This document shows, one piece after another, positions 1 to 6,996 of a stretch of DNA of 14,634 nt (positions are counted from its first letter, which is position 1; every line of letters begins with the position of its first letter). Location: NCBI GenBank assembly GCA_009889685.1, contig WTZT01000004.1, positions 1-14,634 on the forward strand, written 5' to 3'. A program made the position numbers and the translations under genes. A model generated the notes under the pieces. It ran no database searches. It saw nothing but the letters and a program-made list of their open reading frames with translations, and was not told the DNA's origin. This DNA is from Candidatus Hikarchaeia archaeon HikBin4 (GTDB lineage: Archaea; Halobacteriota; Halobacteria; Halobacteriales; Hikarchaeaceae).

Positions 1-517
1 CGCACAAGCCATCCTCGATGAAAGTTCAGAAATTCTTATTGAAACACCATTTATTTTGTGTAGAACCCATTTTGGCCATATTTGTGTTAATGCTGGAATA
101 GATCGATCTAATACAGGTTCACATGATATTCTCCTTCTTCCCATTGATCCTTCTCATAGTGCATTAGGACTAAAAAAACAATTTTCATCTAATGTTTCTG
201 TAATAATCACTGATACTTGTGGCAGGCCTTTCCGATATGGTCAAGTGGGGATTGCTATTGGCTGGGCCGGGATTTCTGCCCATCGCGATTGGAGGGGAAA
301 ATACGACCTAAAAGGGAATGAATTGGAAGTAACTGTGCAATGTATCTCAGATGAACTAGCTTCTGCTGCTAATCTATTGATGGGGGAAGGGGACGGTGGA
401 ATTCCTGCTGTTGTCGTCCGAGACTGGGATTTTGGACCATTTCCAGAAAATCAAGATTTATTCCGGAAGCTCGAAGATGATGTAGTCCGAAAAGCTCTGC
501 ATAGGTGGGTCCCTTGA
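1..517 (+). CDS. cofE: Coenzyme F420-0:L-glutamate ligase, 5'-truncated
   Basis: This enzyme adds gamma-linked glutamate to F420-0 using GTP, the last step of coenzyme F420 synthesis in the cytosol. The reading frame is open from base 2 to the TGA at 515-517, giving 171 visible residues. Full-length CofE is about 245-250 residues, so roughly the first 75 lie outside the window. Visible family motifs are the VNAGIDRSN block (residues 29-37 of the visible part), ITDTCGRPFRYGQ (69-81, normally SDTFGRPWRxGQ, part of the metal/nucleotide site) and AIGWAG, followed by the helix SDELASAANLLMGE. A TTG at 56 could be read as a start, but the homology continues upstream of it (ETPFILCRTHFGHIC), so it is internal. 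The next gene overlaps its 3' end and itself encodes an F420-dependent enzyme, which fits an F420 operon. Family assignment is secure. Confidence 0.93.
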   Translation, partial: AQAILDESSEILIETPFILCRTHFGHICVNAGIDRSNTGSHDILLLPIDPSHSALGLKKQFSSNVSVIITDTCGRPFRYGQVGIAIGWAGISAHRDWRGKYDLKGNELEVTVQCISDELASAANLLMGEGDGGIPAVVVRDWDFGPFPENQDLFRKLEDDVVRKALHRWVP

Positions 518-1488
518 AAGCGATTGAATTAACTCCCGAATTGCCTCCTCAAGAGATTGCTAATCTCTCTGAGTTAGCGGAGTCTTCTGGATTCGACACC
601 ATTTTTACAAGTTGCCATTATAACAATAGAGACCCCTTTCTAACCCTGGCCCAAATAGCCAATTCAACAAATTCCATACAAATTGGTCCTGGAGTAGTAA
701 ATCCCTACACGACCCACCCCTTAACATTGGCTTCTCAGATGGCAACTCTATGGGAACTTAGTCATGGACGGGCCATTCTTGGAATTGGGGCTGGAGATCG
801 ATCTACACTCTCCCATTTTGGACTCGAACACACCAATACTCTCTTTCACCTCTCTAAAACAATCGATCTCATTCGATCTCTTTGGAATGGGGACCAGGTC
901 ACTTATGAAAGCCCTGAGAAAAATCTCACCATTCGCCATGCACGTTTAAATTTCACGGTTGGACATATCCCAATTTATATAGGGACACAAGGAAAAAATA
1001 TTTTAAAATTAAGCACAGAAATAGCCGAAGGAGCACTTTTCAACGCTACCAATTATCAAGATTTATCTACTGCAATTGAATATTCTGATGCCTGTCTATC
1101 TTCTACCGAAAGATCCCCTGTTACTTTTGATTTCTCTGCACATGTGTGTGTCAGCGTTGATTCTAATTCCTCTAAAGCAAAATCCGCTTCCCGTCCCTCT
1201 GTGGCTTTCATAGTCGCAGGCGCATCAACTGAACTTTTACAATCTCATAATATTGATTCTTCAATTGCAAATTCTATCAGTAATCTAATCCGAGAAGGAA
1301 ATCTCCAACAAGCATTCCAAAAAGTAACCGATGACATGCTCAATATTTTCAGCATATCTGGAAATCCCGAAATGGTATCTACGAGACTCGCGGAGATATA
1401 TGATCGTACCGGTAGTATCGTAGTAGGTTATCCCCTCGGCCCCGACCCATCAACTGCAATTACCACGATAGGTTCTTTTCTAGATTAA
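514..1488 (+). CDS. mer: Mer-type F420-dependent 5,10-methylenetetrahydromethanopterin reductase
   Basis: Luciferase-like TIM-barrel protein of the Mer family. In methanogens Mer reduces methylene-H4MPT with F420H2; in haloarchaea, which are not methanogens, the homologue is thought to serve C1/folate-type metabolism. Diagnostic motifs, numbered from the TTG, are HYNNRDP (35-41), IGPGVVNPYTTHP (57-69) and the ELSHGRAILGIGAGD block (81-95). The length of 324 residues matches Mer (about 320-330). I chose TTG 514 because it gives MKAIELTPE, the usual family N-terminus, and because an AGGTGG Shine-Dalgarno-like sequence sits at 503-508. A GTG at 505 would add three residues and overlap that site. 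The TTG overlaps the cofE stop by 4 bases, suggesting translational coupling of F420 synthesis with an F420 user. Exact substrate (H4MPT or a folate) is not determinable here. Confidence 0.88.
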   Translation: MKAIELTPELPPQEIANLSELAESSGFDTIFTSCHYNNRDPFLTLAQIANSTNSIQIGPGVVNPYTTHPLTLASQMATLWELSHGRAILGIGAGDRSTLSHFGLEHTNTLFHLSKTIDLIRSLWNGDQVTYESPEKNLTIRHARLNFTVGHIPIYIGTQGKNILKLSTEIAEGALFNATNYQDLSTAIEYSDACLSSTERSPVTFDFSAHVCVSVDSNSSKAKSASRPSVAFIVAGASTELLQSHNIDSSIANSISNLIREGNLQQAFQKVTDDMLNIFSISGNPEMVSTRLAEIYDRTGSIVVGYPLGPDPSTAITTIGSFLD

Positions 1489-1527
1489 TTCCTTTATGTT
1501 ATATCTCCTTATGATCAATACTCATTA

Positions 1528-1773
1528 ATGCCAGTCAATCATTCTTTAGATGATTTCCAGAAGGCACATTCCTTGCCTTCTTCAGCCCTCTTGGATTCTT
1601 CTCCCATCCCCGACAAATCCCCCGAGACAACTGAGACCCCCTCTCCAAATTTATTTACTACCGTTTATTCAACCTCCCAATCCGATCTAATCTGTAATTC
1701 TTGTGGTACTTCAGCATCCCATTATTGGCTCGAAGCAGATCAAGCTTTATGTGAAGACTGTAAAATTTGGTAA
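1528..1773 (+). CDS. Small zinc-ribbon protein of haloarchaeal type
   Basis: An 81-residue protein with a short N-terminal motif (HSLDDFQ, 5-11), a low-complexity Ser/Pro/Thr linker (about 18-50) and a C-terminal treble-cysteine ribbon: C56xxC59 and C75xxC78, ending CKIW. The arrangement (SLDDF start, disordered middle, CxxCG ... RW/YW ... CxDCKxW end) resembles a family of small uncharacterised proteins common in haloarchaea; I recall this from memory and cannot verify it here. The four cysteines very likely bind one zinc ion. It starts 39 bases after mer in the same direction, so it is probably the last gene of the cofE-mer operon. Function is unknown; a nucleic-acid or protein-binding role is possible. 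The conserved cysteines and its position argue that it is a real gene despite its size. Confidence 0.72.
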   Translation: MPVNHSLDDFQKAHSLPSSALLDSSPIPDKSPETTETPSPNLFTTVYSTSQSDLICNSCGTSASHYWLEADQALCEDCKIW

Positions 1774-1779
1774 AGGAAA

Positions 1780-1785
1780 TTTTTT
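1780..1785 (+). terminator. Oligo-T tract after the cofE-mer-ribbon genes
   Basis: Six consecutive T residues lie 7 bases after the stop codon of the zinc-ribbon gene. Archaeal RNA polymerase can terminate at runs of five or more U without a hairpin, so this may end the cofE-mer transcript. It is short and the only support is sequence and position. Confidence 0.3.
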
Positions 1786-1852
1786 CACCATCCATCTGCG
1801 AAAAGCCTCACTATTCTTACACATTCGAAGTGCTACTCAACTGCGTAACACC

Positions 1853-1860
1853 CATATATG
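1853..1860 (+). promoter_or_regulatory. Putative TATA box for the Mo-hydroxylase gene
   Basis: CATATATG lies 31 bases before the ATG of the 804-residue gene, within a 118-base gap (1774-1891) that holds no other gene or tRNA. Archaeal TATA boxes sit about 25 bases before the transcription start, which would place the start near 1880, just at the AGGAAA ribosome-site-like sequence (1881-1886). Weak consensus; no clear BRE element. Confidence 0.33.
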
Positions 1861-1891
1861 AGCAAAACACAAAACTCACTAGGAAATTTAC

Positions 1892-4306
1892 ATGAGTAGC
1901 CAAGCCATCTTATCTAATCAAGACCTTCTCAAAAATCGTGAAATTGGAAAACGTGTCAACAGCAAATTAGGAAAAAAATTAGTTACTGGACAAGGGCAAT
2001 TCATCGACGATCTTCATTTCCCCGGAATGCTTTATGCAAGATTCGTAAGAAGTCCCCATGCCCACGCCCGTATAATTTCAATCGACACAAGTGACGCGAA
2101 AGCATTTCCGGGGGTCGAGCTGGTTTGGACTGCCGAGGATATCGACCCGTATGTGAAGCCATTTGGCCATCCTAGCCTCACTCGGGCAGATGAAGAGGCC
2201 CTGGCATCAGACAAAGTACGTTATGTTGGCGACGAAGTTGCCATTGTATTGGCAAAAACCAGAAATATAGCCATCGAAGCATCAGACCTCGTTCACGTTG
2301 AATATGAAAAGCTACCCGTAGTTGTTGACATAGAAGATGCACTAGCTAAAGATGCCTCCCTTGTACATCCAATTTTAAGTGAGGATCCCAATTGCGAAGT
2401 TAAGGGAAACCTCCTAAACACTTGCCATGTTCACGTGGGAAATTATGAAGATCCCCTATCTGATGCAGACATAGTCGTAGAAGGTTCTTTTAAAACACAC
2501 AAAACTAATCCATCTCCTTTAGAACCTCACGGATGTGTTGCCCACTATGACCGAGCAACTCCCAAATTAACACTATGGTCTTCAAATCAAATTCCACAGT
2601 TACTACGGAAATATGTCGCCGATACTATCATCGACCTAGAAGTAGAACAAGTAGTCTGTAAAATGCCGGACATTGGAGGTGGATTTGGGGTCAAATTAGA
2701 GCTATTCTCACACGAAATCTGCGCATCAGTACTTGCCATGATAAGCGGTAAACCAGTTAATATAGTCCTCGACCGAATAGAAGAGTTAAAAGCTGGACGG
2801 GGTAGGCACCCCGAATCTTTCAATGCCAAATTAGGTTTAAAAAACGACGGTACTATTGTTGGAATGGATATCGACATGTTCCAAAATACCGGTGCTTATG
2901 GGAGTTTTGGGAAAACCATAGCATTCTCTGCTATGGTTACTTGTTCTGGTCCGTATCTTATCCCCAATCAACGTATCACTGGATCTGTTGTCTATACAAA
3001 TATTATGCCAGGGTCTGCAGTAAGAGGATATGGCGATCCCCAATTCACTTACGTCCGAGAACAACTAGTTGACATGGCTGCAGAAGAACTAGGAATGGAC
3101 CCCATAGATCTTCGACTCAAAAACGTCCCTAAAATAGAAGATATGCCTCTAAGAACTCCTTCTGGTCTCAAATGGGTTAATTCTGATATGCCAGAATGCC
3201 TCCGTCGAGTCCGCGACCGACTCGAATGGGACAAAGAACGTACCCGTGATAAAAATAATAACGGAAAACTTCGAGGTATTGGCATAGCAACAATTATGAA
3301 ACGAGCAGGAAATAAAAGTGCTAAAGGGGCTGACTATTCATCTGCAATTGTCAAGATGGATATTTATGGACAAGTAACGGTTTTCTCTGGTATATGTAGT
3401 ATAGGCCAAGGAACTGAAACCGGAATTTGTCAAATTGTTGCCGACGTCTTGGGGATCTCAACAGATGATGTGACTCCTATCATCGGGCACTCTGATATTA
3501 CTCCTGATGATATGGGGGTTTGGGCAGATCGGGGGACTATTATGGGGGGTACCTCGGCCGCAATGGCAGCAGAAGATCTAAAACAGACTATCGTTTCACT
3601 CTCCGCCTGGCTCTTGAAAATCGATGAAACTGATATAGAACTAGAAAATGGATCGGTCCATGAAAAAGGGAATCCAAACAATGGATTTACTATGAAAGAA
3701 CTAGCTCATAAAGCTACCTTTGGCGATCCCGAAGACCGTCCCGAAAATTTCAGAAAAGGTGTGTCATTGGTCGGGGCTGCCAAATTCGAAACGCTTGAAG
3801 CAGAATTTTTAGACCCTATCACTGGAACTGGAAATATTTCCCATGGATACACTTTCGGCGCCTTTGGGGTCGTCGTGGAAATAGACCCCGGAACTGGGGT
3901 TGTCCAAGTAGTCGACGCAGCAATATGCGAAGACGTTGGGAAAATGATCAATCCCAAACTCTTAGAGGGGCAAGTCCAAGGTGGAATCATACATGGCCTA
4001 GGTGAGATTTTACTCGAAGAGATGGTTTATGATTCAAATGGAAATTTAGAAAATGGATCTCTAGTCGATTATCATCTCCCTACTTCTGCAGATGTGCCTA
4101 TGATCCTCAAACTAGACGAACTTGAGAACCCCGATCCATCGACTTCTCACGGTCAAAAAGGAGCCGGAGAATGTTCTACTGTTCCTGTCTCCGCAGCTGT
4201 TGCAAATGCAGTCTACGATGCTACTGGGATTAGATTTTATGATTCTCCACTGACTCCCCGACATGTTCTCCCCCGTCTCGTCGAAGCTGGATTGACGGAA
4301 CTATAA
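1892..4306 (+). CDS. Xanthine dehydrogenase/CoxL-family molybdopterin-binding subunit, orphan
   Basis: Large catalytic subunit of a molybdenum hydroxylase, which binds the Mo-molybdopterin cytosine dinucleotide cofactor and hydroxylates or oxidises a small substrate with water as oxygen donor. The 804 residues match the family (about 770-800). Visible motifs are an N-terminal a/b-hammerhead domain (GQGQFIDDL, VRSPHAHARI), EPHGCVAHYD, GGGFGVK (262-268), GSAVRGYGD (374-382), IGQGTET (504-510), and GQKGAGE with the conserved catalytic Glu at 760. The active-site loop reads AVRGYG, not the AYRCSFR loop of form I CO dehydrogenase, so CO oxidation is unlikely. The usual FAD (CoxM) and [2Fe-2S] (CoxS) subunits are not next to it: a zinc-ribbon gene precedes it and dut follows on the other strand. 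ATG at 1892 has AGGAAA just upstream. Substrate unknown; nicotinate, purine or aldehyde-type substrates are all possible. Confidence 0.9.
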   Translation: MSSQAILSNQDLLKNREIGKRVNSKLGKKLVTGQGQFIDDLHFPGMLYARFVRSPHAHARIISIDTSDAKAFPGVELVWTAEDIDPYVKPFGHPSLTRADEEALASDKVRYVGDEVAIVLAKTRNIAIEASDLVHVEYEKLPVVVDIEDALAKDASLVHPILSEDPNCEVKGNLLNTCHVHVGNYEDPLSDADIVVEGSFKTHKTNPSPLEPHGCVAHYDRATPKLTLWSSNQIPQLLRKYVADTIIDLEVEQVVCKMPDIGGGFGVKLELFSHEICASVLAMISGKPVNIVLDRIEELKAGRGRHPESFNAKLGLKNDGTIVGMDIDMFQNTGAYGSFGKTIAFSAMVTCSGPYLIPNQRITGSVVYTNIMPGSAVRGYGDPQFTYVREQLVDMAAEELGMDPIDLRLKNVPKIEDMPLRTPSGLKWVNSDMPECLRRVRDRLEWDKERTRDKNNNGKLRGIGIATIMKRAGNKSAKGADYSSAIVKMDIYGQVTVFSGICSIGQGTETGICQIVADVLGISTDDVTPIIGHSDITPDDMGVWADRGTIMGGTSAAMAAEDLKQTIVSLSAWLLKIDETDIELENGSVHEKGNPNNGFTMKELAHKATFGDPEDRPENFRKGVSLVGAAKFETLEAEFLDPITGTGNISHGYTFGAFGVVVEIDPGTGVVQVVDAAICEDVGKMINPKLLEGQVQGGIIHGLGEILLEEMVYDSNGNLENGSLVDYHLPTSADVPMILKLDELENPDPSTSHGQKGAGECSTVPVSAAVANAVYDATGIRFYDSPLTPRHVLPRLVEAGLTEL

Positions 4307-4762
4307 ATTTTCGCCTTGATACTCCCCCGAGTATAACTCTGTATTCTTCGCACTACAAAATACTATCTGCGCAATTCTAGCACCCTTTTCTATATCGATT
4401 TTTTTGTAAACCTGCAACAAACTTTCTCCTTTTCCTTTATATCCCGAATCCCATACTGCAGTACTGACCATGCATGAATTCCGAAGTAAAGAAGAACGAG
4501 GATAAATAAATCCTATGTGTCCTTCTGGAATATTGACAGTTTCAAAATATCTTACTATGTATCCTCCGGGTTCTAAACTATAGTAATTATTTTTAGGTTC
4601 TATCTCTTTACGATTCCCAATTTTTTTTCCTCTCCTTTCTATGCGGCCTCCGCCACTTTGACCGAATACGCAACAAAGAGTTAAATCAACACCATTCGGT
4701 TGAATTTGAATATCTGTAATTGGTTCTATATTCTCCGCAACAAATTGGCCTGATTCAAACAT
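4301..4762 (-). CDS. dut: dUTP diphosphatase (dCTP deaminase/dUTPase fold)
   Basis: Trimeric dUTPase-fold enzyme that hydrolyses dUTP to dUMP, keeping uracil out of DNA and supplying dUMP for dTMP synthesis. The reading frame is open upstream to 4921, but I start at ATG 4762 (153 residues) because MFESGQFVAENI is the usual N-terminus in the haloarchaeal enzyme and the longer version would run into rimI. Motifs: IQPNGVDLTL (motif 1, residues 20-29), YPRSSLLRNS (motif 2, 87-96), AVWDSGYKGKG with Asp105 (motif 3), KGARIAQIVF (motif 4), and a C-terminal YQGENL tail. dCTP deaminase proper has a different motif (TxxDPGFxGxxTLE), so dUTPase is preferred, although bifunctional DCD-DUT enzymes exist in archaea. 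The stop overlaps the end of the convergent Mo-hydroxylase gene by 6 bases. It is divergent from rimI with 97 bases between the starts. Confidence 0.87.
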   Translation of the reverse strand: MFESGQFVAENIEPITDIQIQPNGVDLTLCCVFGQSGGGRIERRGKKIGNRKEIEPKNNYYSLEPGGYIVRYFETVNIPEGHIGFIYPRSSLLRNSCMVSTAVWDSGYKGKGESLLQVYKKIDIEKGARIAQIVFCSAKNTELYSGEYQGENL

Positions 4763-4859
4763 GTGATTTCGGTTCGACGCCACGGAAATAACCTTGCCGA
4801 ACTCAATTTTATTTGTACCAAGTCTTTTTACCAAGTGCAAACAAATATCCCCTGATACT

Positions 4860-5429
4860 ATGGTAGGAAATTTAATAGAGTCTTCTAGCCTCGATTTCCC
4901 CCTGTCCATTACCCCGACCAAGAGCGCTCACGACAATCTAATCTCAGTCCGGCACGCAAGACAAGAAGATTTACTCGACATATTACAAATAGAACGCCTA
5001 TCTTGCCCTTCTCCTTGGACGTTTAGTATTTTCAATTACTTCCTTGGAACTCCTGGTTTTTTAGTAGCGACCATTCCCTCCGCAGACTCTCTCATCGGTG
5101 ACATACTGCCCCTCTCCAATGCCCACCCCGCAATAGTAGGATTCATCATAGCAGATGTGGTTCTCGAAGACGAAGTTCCACTTGGACATATAAAAGATAT
5201 AGCTGTATCTCTCCCCTGGCGCGGGAATGGAATTGGAACTCGCTTAATATCTCACATTCTCCATGACTTTTCGTTAAAAAAAATTAAAAAAGTAAAACTC
5301 GAAGTGAGGAAAGGAAATAAAACCGCAACATCTCTTTACAATAGATTTGGTTTTTCATTCCATCACATTATCTCCAATTATTATGCTGATGGAGAAGATG
5401 CATTAGTATTGATTTTAGAATTATCTTAA
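4860..5429 (+). CDS. rimI: RimI-type ribosomal protein / N-terminal acetyltransferase (GNAT)
   Basis: GNAT-fold enzyme that transfers acetyl from acetyl-CoA to protein N-termini; archaeal RimI/Ard1 proteins acetylate many nascent proteins. From ATG 4860 it has 189 residues: about 30 variable residues, then VRHARQEDLLDILQIERL, the PSPWTFSIFNYFL segment typical of RimI, the acetyl-CoA loop RGNGIG (121-126), KLEVRKGNKTATSLYNRFGF (motif B), and a YYADGEDALVL ending typical of the haloarchaeal proteins. An upstream TTG at 4794 is in frame but would add 22 residues without family similarity. About 20 residues between FLVATI and AIVGFI (near 70-92) look like an extended loop; many RimI proteins have only a short turn here. 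Divergent from dut. Assignment as RimI is strong; the target proteins are unknown. Confidence 0.85.
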   Translation: MVGNLIESSSLDFPLSITPTKSAHDNLISVRHARQEDLLDILQIERLSCPSPWTFSIFNYFLGTPGFLVATIPSADSLIGDILPLSNAHPAIVGFIIADVVLEDEVPLGHIKDIAVSLPWRGNGIGTRLISHILHDFSLKKIKKVKLEVRKGNKTATSLYNRFGFSFHHIISNYYADGEDALVLILELS

Positions 5430-5487
5430 AACTAAAACTAATGATCGTCCCCATTCTCATCTGAATAGGTGCCCCTAAGAGAATTTA

Positions 5488-5495
5488 TTTATATG
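5488..5495 (+). promoter_or_regulatory. Putative TATA box for the amidohydrolase-Rieske unit
   Basis: TTTATATG, close to the archaeal TTTATATA consensus, lies 26 bases before the ATG of the amidohydrolase gene in a 92-base gap (5430-5521) that holds nothing else I can identify. With initiation about 25 bases downstream, the transcript would start at or just before the ATG, giving a leaderless or nearly leaderless mRNA, common in haloarchaea. No clear Shine-Dalgarno sequence precedes this ATG, which agrees. Confidence 0.42.
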
Positions 5496-5521
5496 GCCAA
5501 ATTCTATCTAAGTGTATTATT

Positions 5522-6625
5522 ATGGTCAAATCCGAATCTGCCCCAAAAAGTCCTTTAGAAGACGTCTTCGTAGTAGACAATGACGTCCATATAGAAGAGA
5601 CCCCTGGTCTCATGGCGAAATACTTTGAACCTCCTTACGACGATGCAGTCCGTAGCTATGAAAAATCCTATCGATACCGAGATACCTCTGGTTTTATGCC
5701 TGGGATGAAGTTAGGGGATATTTTCAGAAACTCTCCTGCATCTAGACTCCCCAAACGTCCTGACCTAACAAATGGAGAATCCACCGCAAAAGAACTAAAA
5801 AAATACCACGTTGATGTTGGAATGCTTTTTGGGGAAAATGCTCTTAAAATCCCTATATTACAATCTGTAGAATATGCCAATGCTTTCGCTAGTGCGTACA
5901 ATGATTATCTCATCGACAGATTCCTCGACCAAAGCGATTCATTAATGGGTGCAATCGCGATAGCGCCACACGATCCCCATGCTGCAGCAGAAGAAATTGA
6001 TAGGGTGGCAAACGAGAAACAAATGAAGGCTATTTTCCTACCAATTGGAGGCGTGGACCGGACCTACGGCCATTCCACATATCGCCCTATCTGGGAAGTC
6101 GCAAGTGAACATTCTTTACCTATCATCTTTCACAGTGTAGGTGTCGATTTCCCAGAATTTCCCTTCAATATGCATAAATTACCCTATTTAACAAGACATA
6201 CTCTTGCACACGAGTTATCACTTATAGTAAACTGCATGCACATCGTAAATGAGGGTATTCCTGTACTTTATCCCAATCTCAAATTCGTTTTTCTTGAAGC
6301 TGGCTTATCTTGGATGCCTATGACTGCATACCGTCTTGACCGCGAATACATGCAACATAGGGAACAAGCACCCCTTCTCGAGAAAAGGCCCTCTGAATAC
6401 ATCGACGAATTCTATGTTGGGACTCACCCAATTGAAGTACCTGAAAATCCTGCAGAATTGGCCGTCCTTCTCGAACAGGTAAATGGGGAAGACACAGCTG
6501 TATTTGCAACAGATATCCCTCATCACGATTGGGATGATGCATCCGCAATTCAATCCATGCCCGTTTCTCAAGAAGTCAAAGAAAAAATCTGGGGTTTGAA
6601 TGCCAAAAAACTTTATAATATCTAA
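5522..6625 (+). CDS. Amidohydrolase-family (ACMSD-like, amidohydrolase_2) metal-dependent hydrolase
   Basis: TIM-barrel metalloenzyme of the amidohydrolase_2 family, whose members hydrolyse or decarboxylate small (often aromatic) acids, ACMSD being the best known. The 367 residues include the metal-site motif DNDVHIEE near the N-terminus (Asp21, His23, Glu25), FHSVG (His204), LAHELS (His230), FLEAGLSW (Glu259) and ATDIPHHDWDD (Asp331), the C-terminal catalytic Asp strand. The first motif is DxHxE, not the HxH of classical ACMSD, as in many uncharacterised members. The next gene, a Rieske protein, starts 5 bases after the stop, so the two are almost certainly co-transcribed. Similar amidohydrolase-Rieske pairs are known to me from bacterial genomes. 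Substrate is unknown, and decarboxylase versus hydrolase chemistry cannot be decided from sequence. Confidence 0.85.
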   Translation: MVKSESAPKSPLEDVFVVDNDVHIEETPGLMAKYFEPPYDDAVRSYEKSYRYRDTSGFMPGMKLGDIFRNSPASRLPKRPDLTNGESTAKELKKYHVDVGMLFGENALKIPILQSVEYANAFASAYNDYLIDRFLDQSDSLMGAIAIAPHDPHAAAEEIDRVANEKQMKAIFLPIGGVDRTYGHSTYRPIWEVASEHSLPIIFHSVGVDFPEFPFNMHKLPYLTRHTLAHELSLIVNCMHIVNEGIPVLYPNLKFVFLEAGLSWMPMTAYRLDREYMQHREQAPLLEKRPSEYIDEFYVGTHPIEVPENPAELAVLLEQVNGEDTAVFATDIPHHDWDDASAIQSMPVSQEVKEKIWGLNAKKLYNI

Positions 6626-6630
6626 TACTA

Positions 6631-6996
6631 ATGGCAAAAAAGTATCTAGTAGCTAAAACAAAAGATATCTCTCCGGGAGATCATAAAATAGTTAGAATTG
6701 GAAGAATTGAAATCGGATTGTTCAATATCAACGGAGATTTCCATGCAATACCTAATGTTTGTCCCCATCAATATGGGCCTTTATGCAATAATGGTACAAT
6801 TAGCCAAGGAACTCTTTTTGGAAAACGCGAAAACGATTTTAAACTAACATGGGATTATCAAGGAGAGACGATCAGCTGTCCATGGCATCAACTCCAATTC
6901 CATATCCCTACTGGAAAATGTCTAACTTTTCCCGATATGAACTTAAAACCATACAAACTTCTCATCGAAGATGATCTAATCTATGTAGAGTCCTAG
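6631..6996 (+). CDS. Small soluble Rieske [2Fe-2S] protein
   Basis: A 121-residue single-domain Rieske protein with no transmembrane or signal segment. The cluster ligands are visible as C44-P-H46 and C83-P-W-H86, the CxH...CxxH pattern of Rieske ferredoxins, followed by FHIPTGKCL (standard FDxxTGxx strand). The spacing between the two ligand pairs (36 residues) is longer than the roughly 15-17 of classical Rieske proteins because of a segment at about 58-80 (GTLFGKRENDFKLTWDYQ); a similar insertion occurs in stand-alone Rieske proteins found beside amidohydrolases. It probably carries one electron to or from a partner oxygenase or oxidoreductase. No oxygenase alpha subunit is in the window, so the partner may be one of the neighbouring proteins or encoded elsewhere. 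It starts 5 bases after the amidohydrolase and its TAG stop overlaps the stop of the convergent cupin gene. Confidence 0.9.
   Translation: MAKKYLVAKTKDISPGDHKIVRIGRIEIGLFNINGDFHAIPNVCPHQYGPLCNNGTISQGTLFGKRENDFKLTWDYQGETISCPWHQLQFHIPTGKCLTFPDMNLKPYKLLIEDDLIYVES

Noticed and set aside
56..58. TTG at 56 as the start of cofE
   Set aside because: CofE similarity continues upstream to the window edge, so the gene is truncated and this codon is internal.
1774..1891. Possible tRNA in the 118-base gap (a TTCGAA is present)
   Set aside because: No matching T-loop context, acceptor stem or anticodon stem can be drawn around it.
2032..3990. Several open frames of 60-96 codons on the minus strand inside the Mo-hydroxylase gene
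   Set aside because: They are antisense shadows with no recognisable motifs and unlike-protein composition (Ser/Arg/Ile-rich).
1892..4306. Call as CO dehydrogenase large subunit (coxL)
   Set aside because: The active-site loop is AVRGYG and not AYRCSFR, and the coxM/coxS genes are absent, so only the wider family can be supported.
4763..4921. N-terminal extension of dut (206-residue version)
   Set aside because: It has no family similarity, overlaps the start of rimI on the other strand, and the usual N-terminus begins at ATG 4762.
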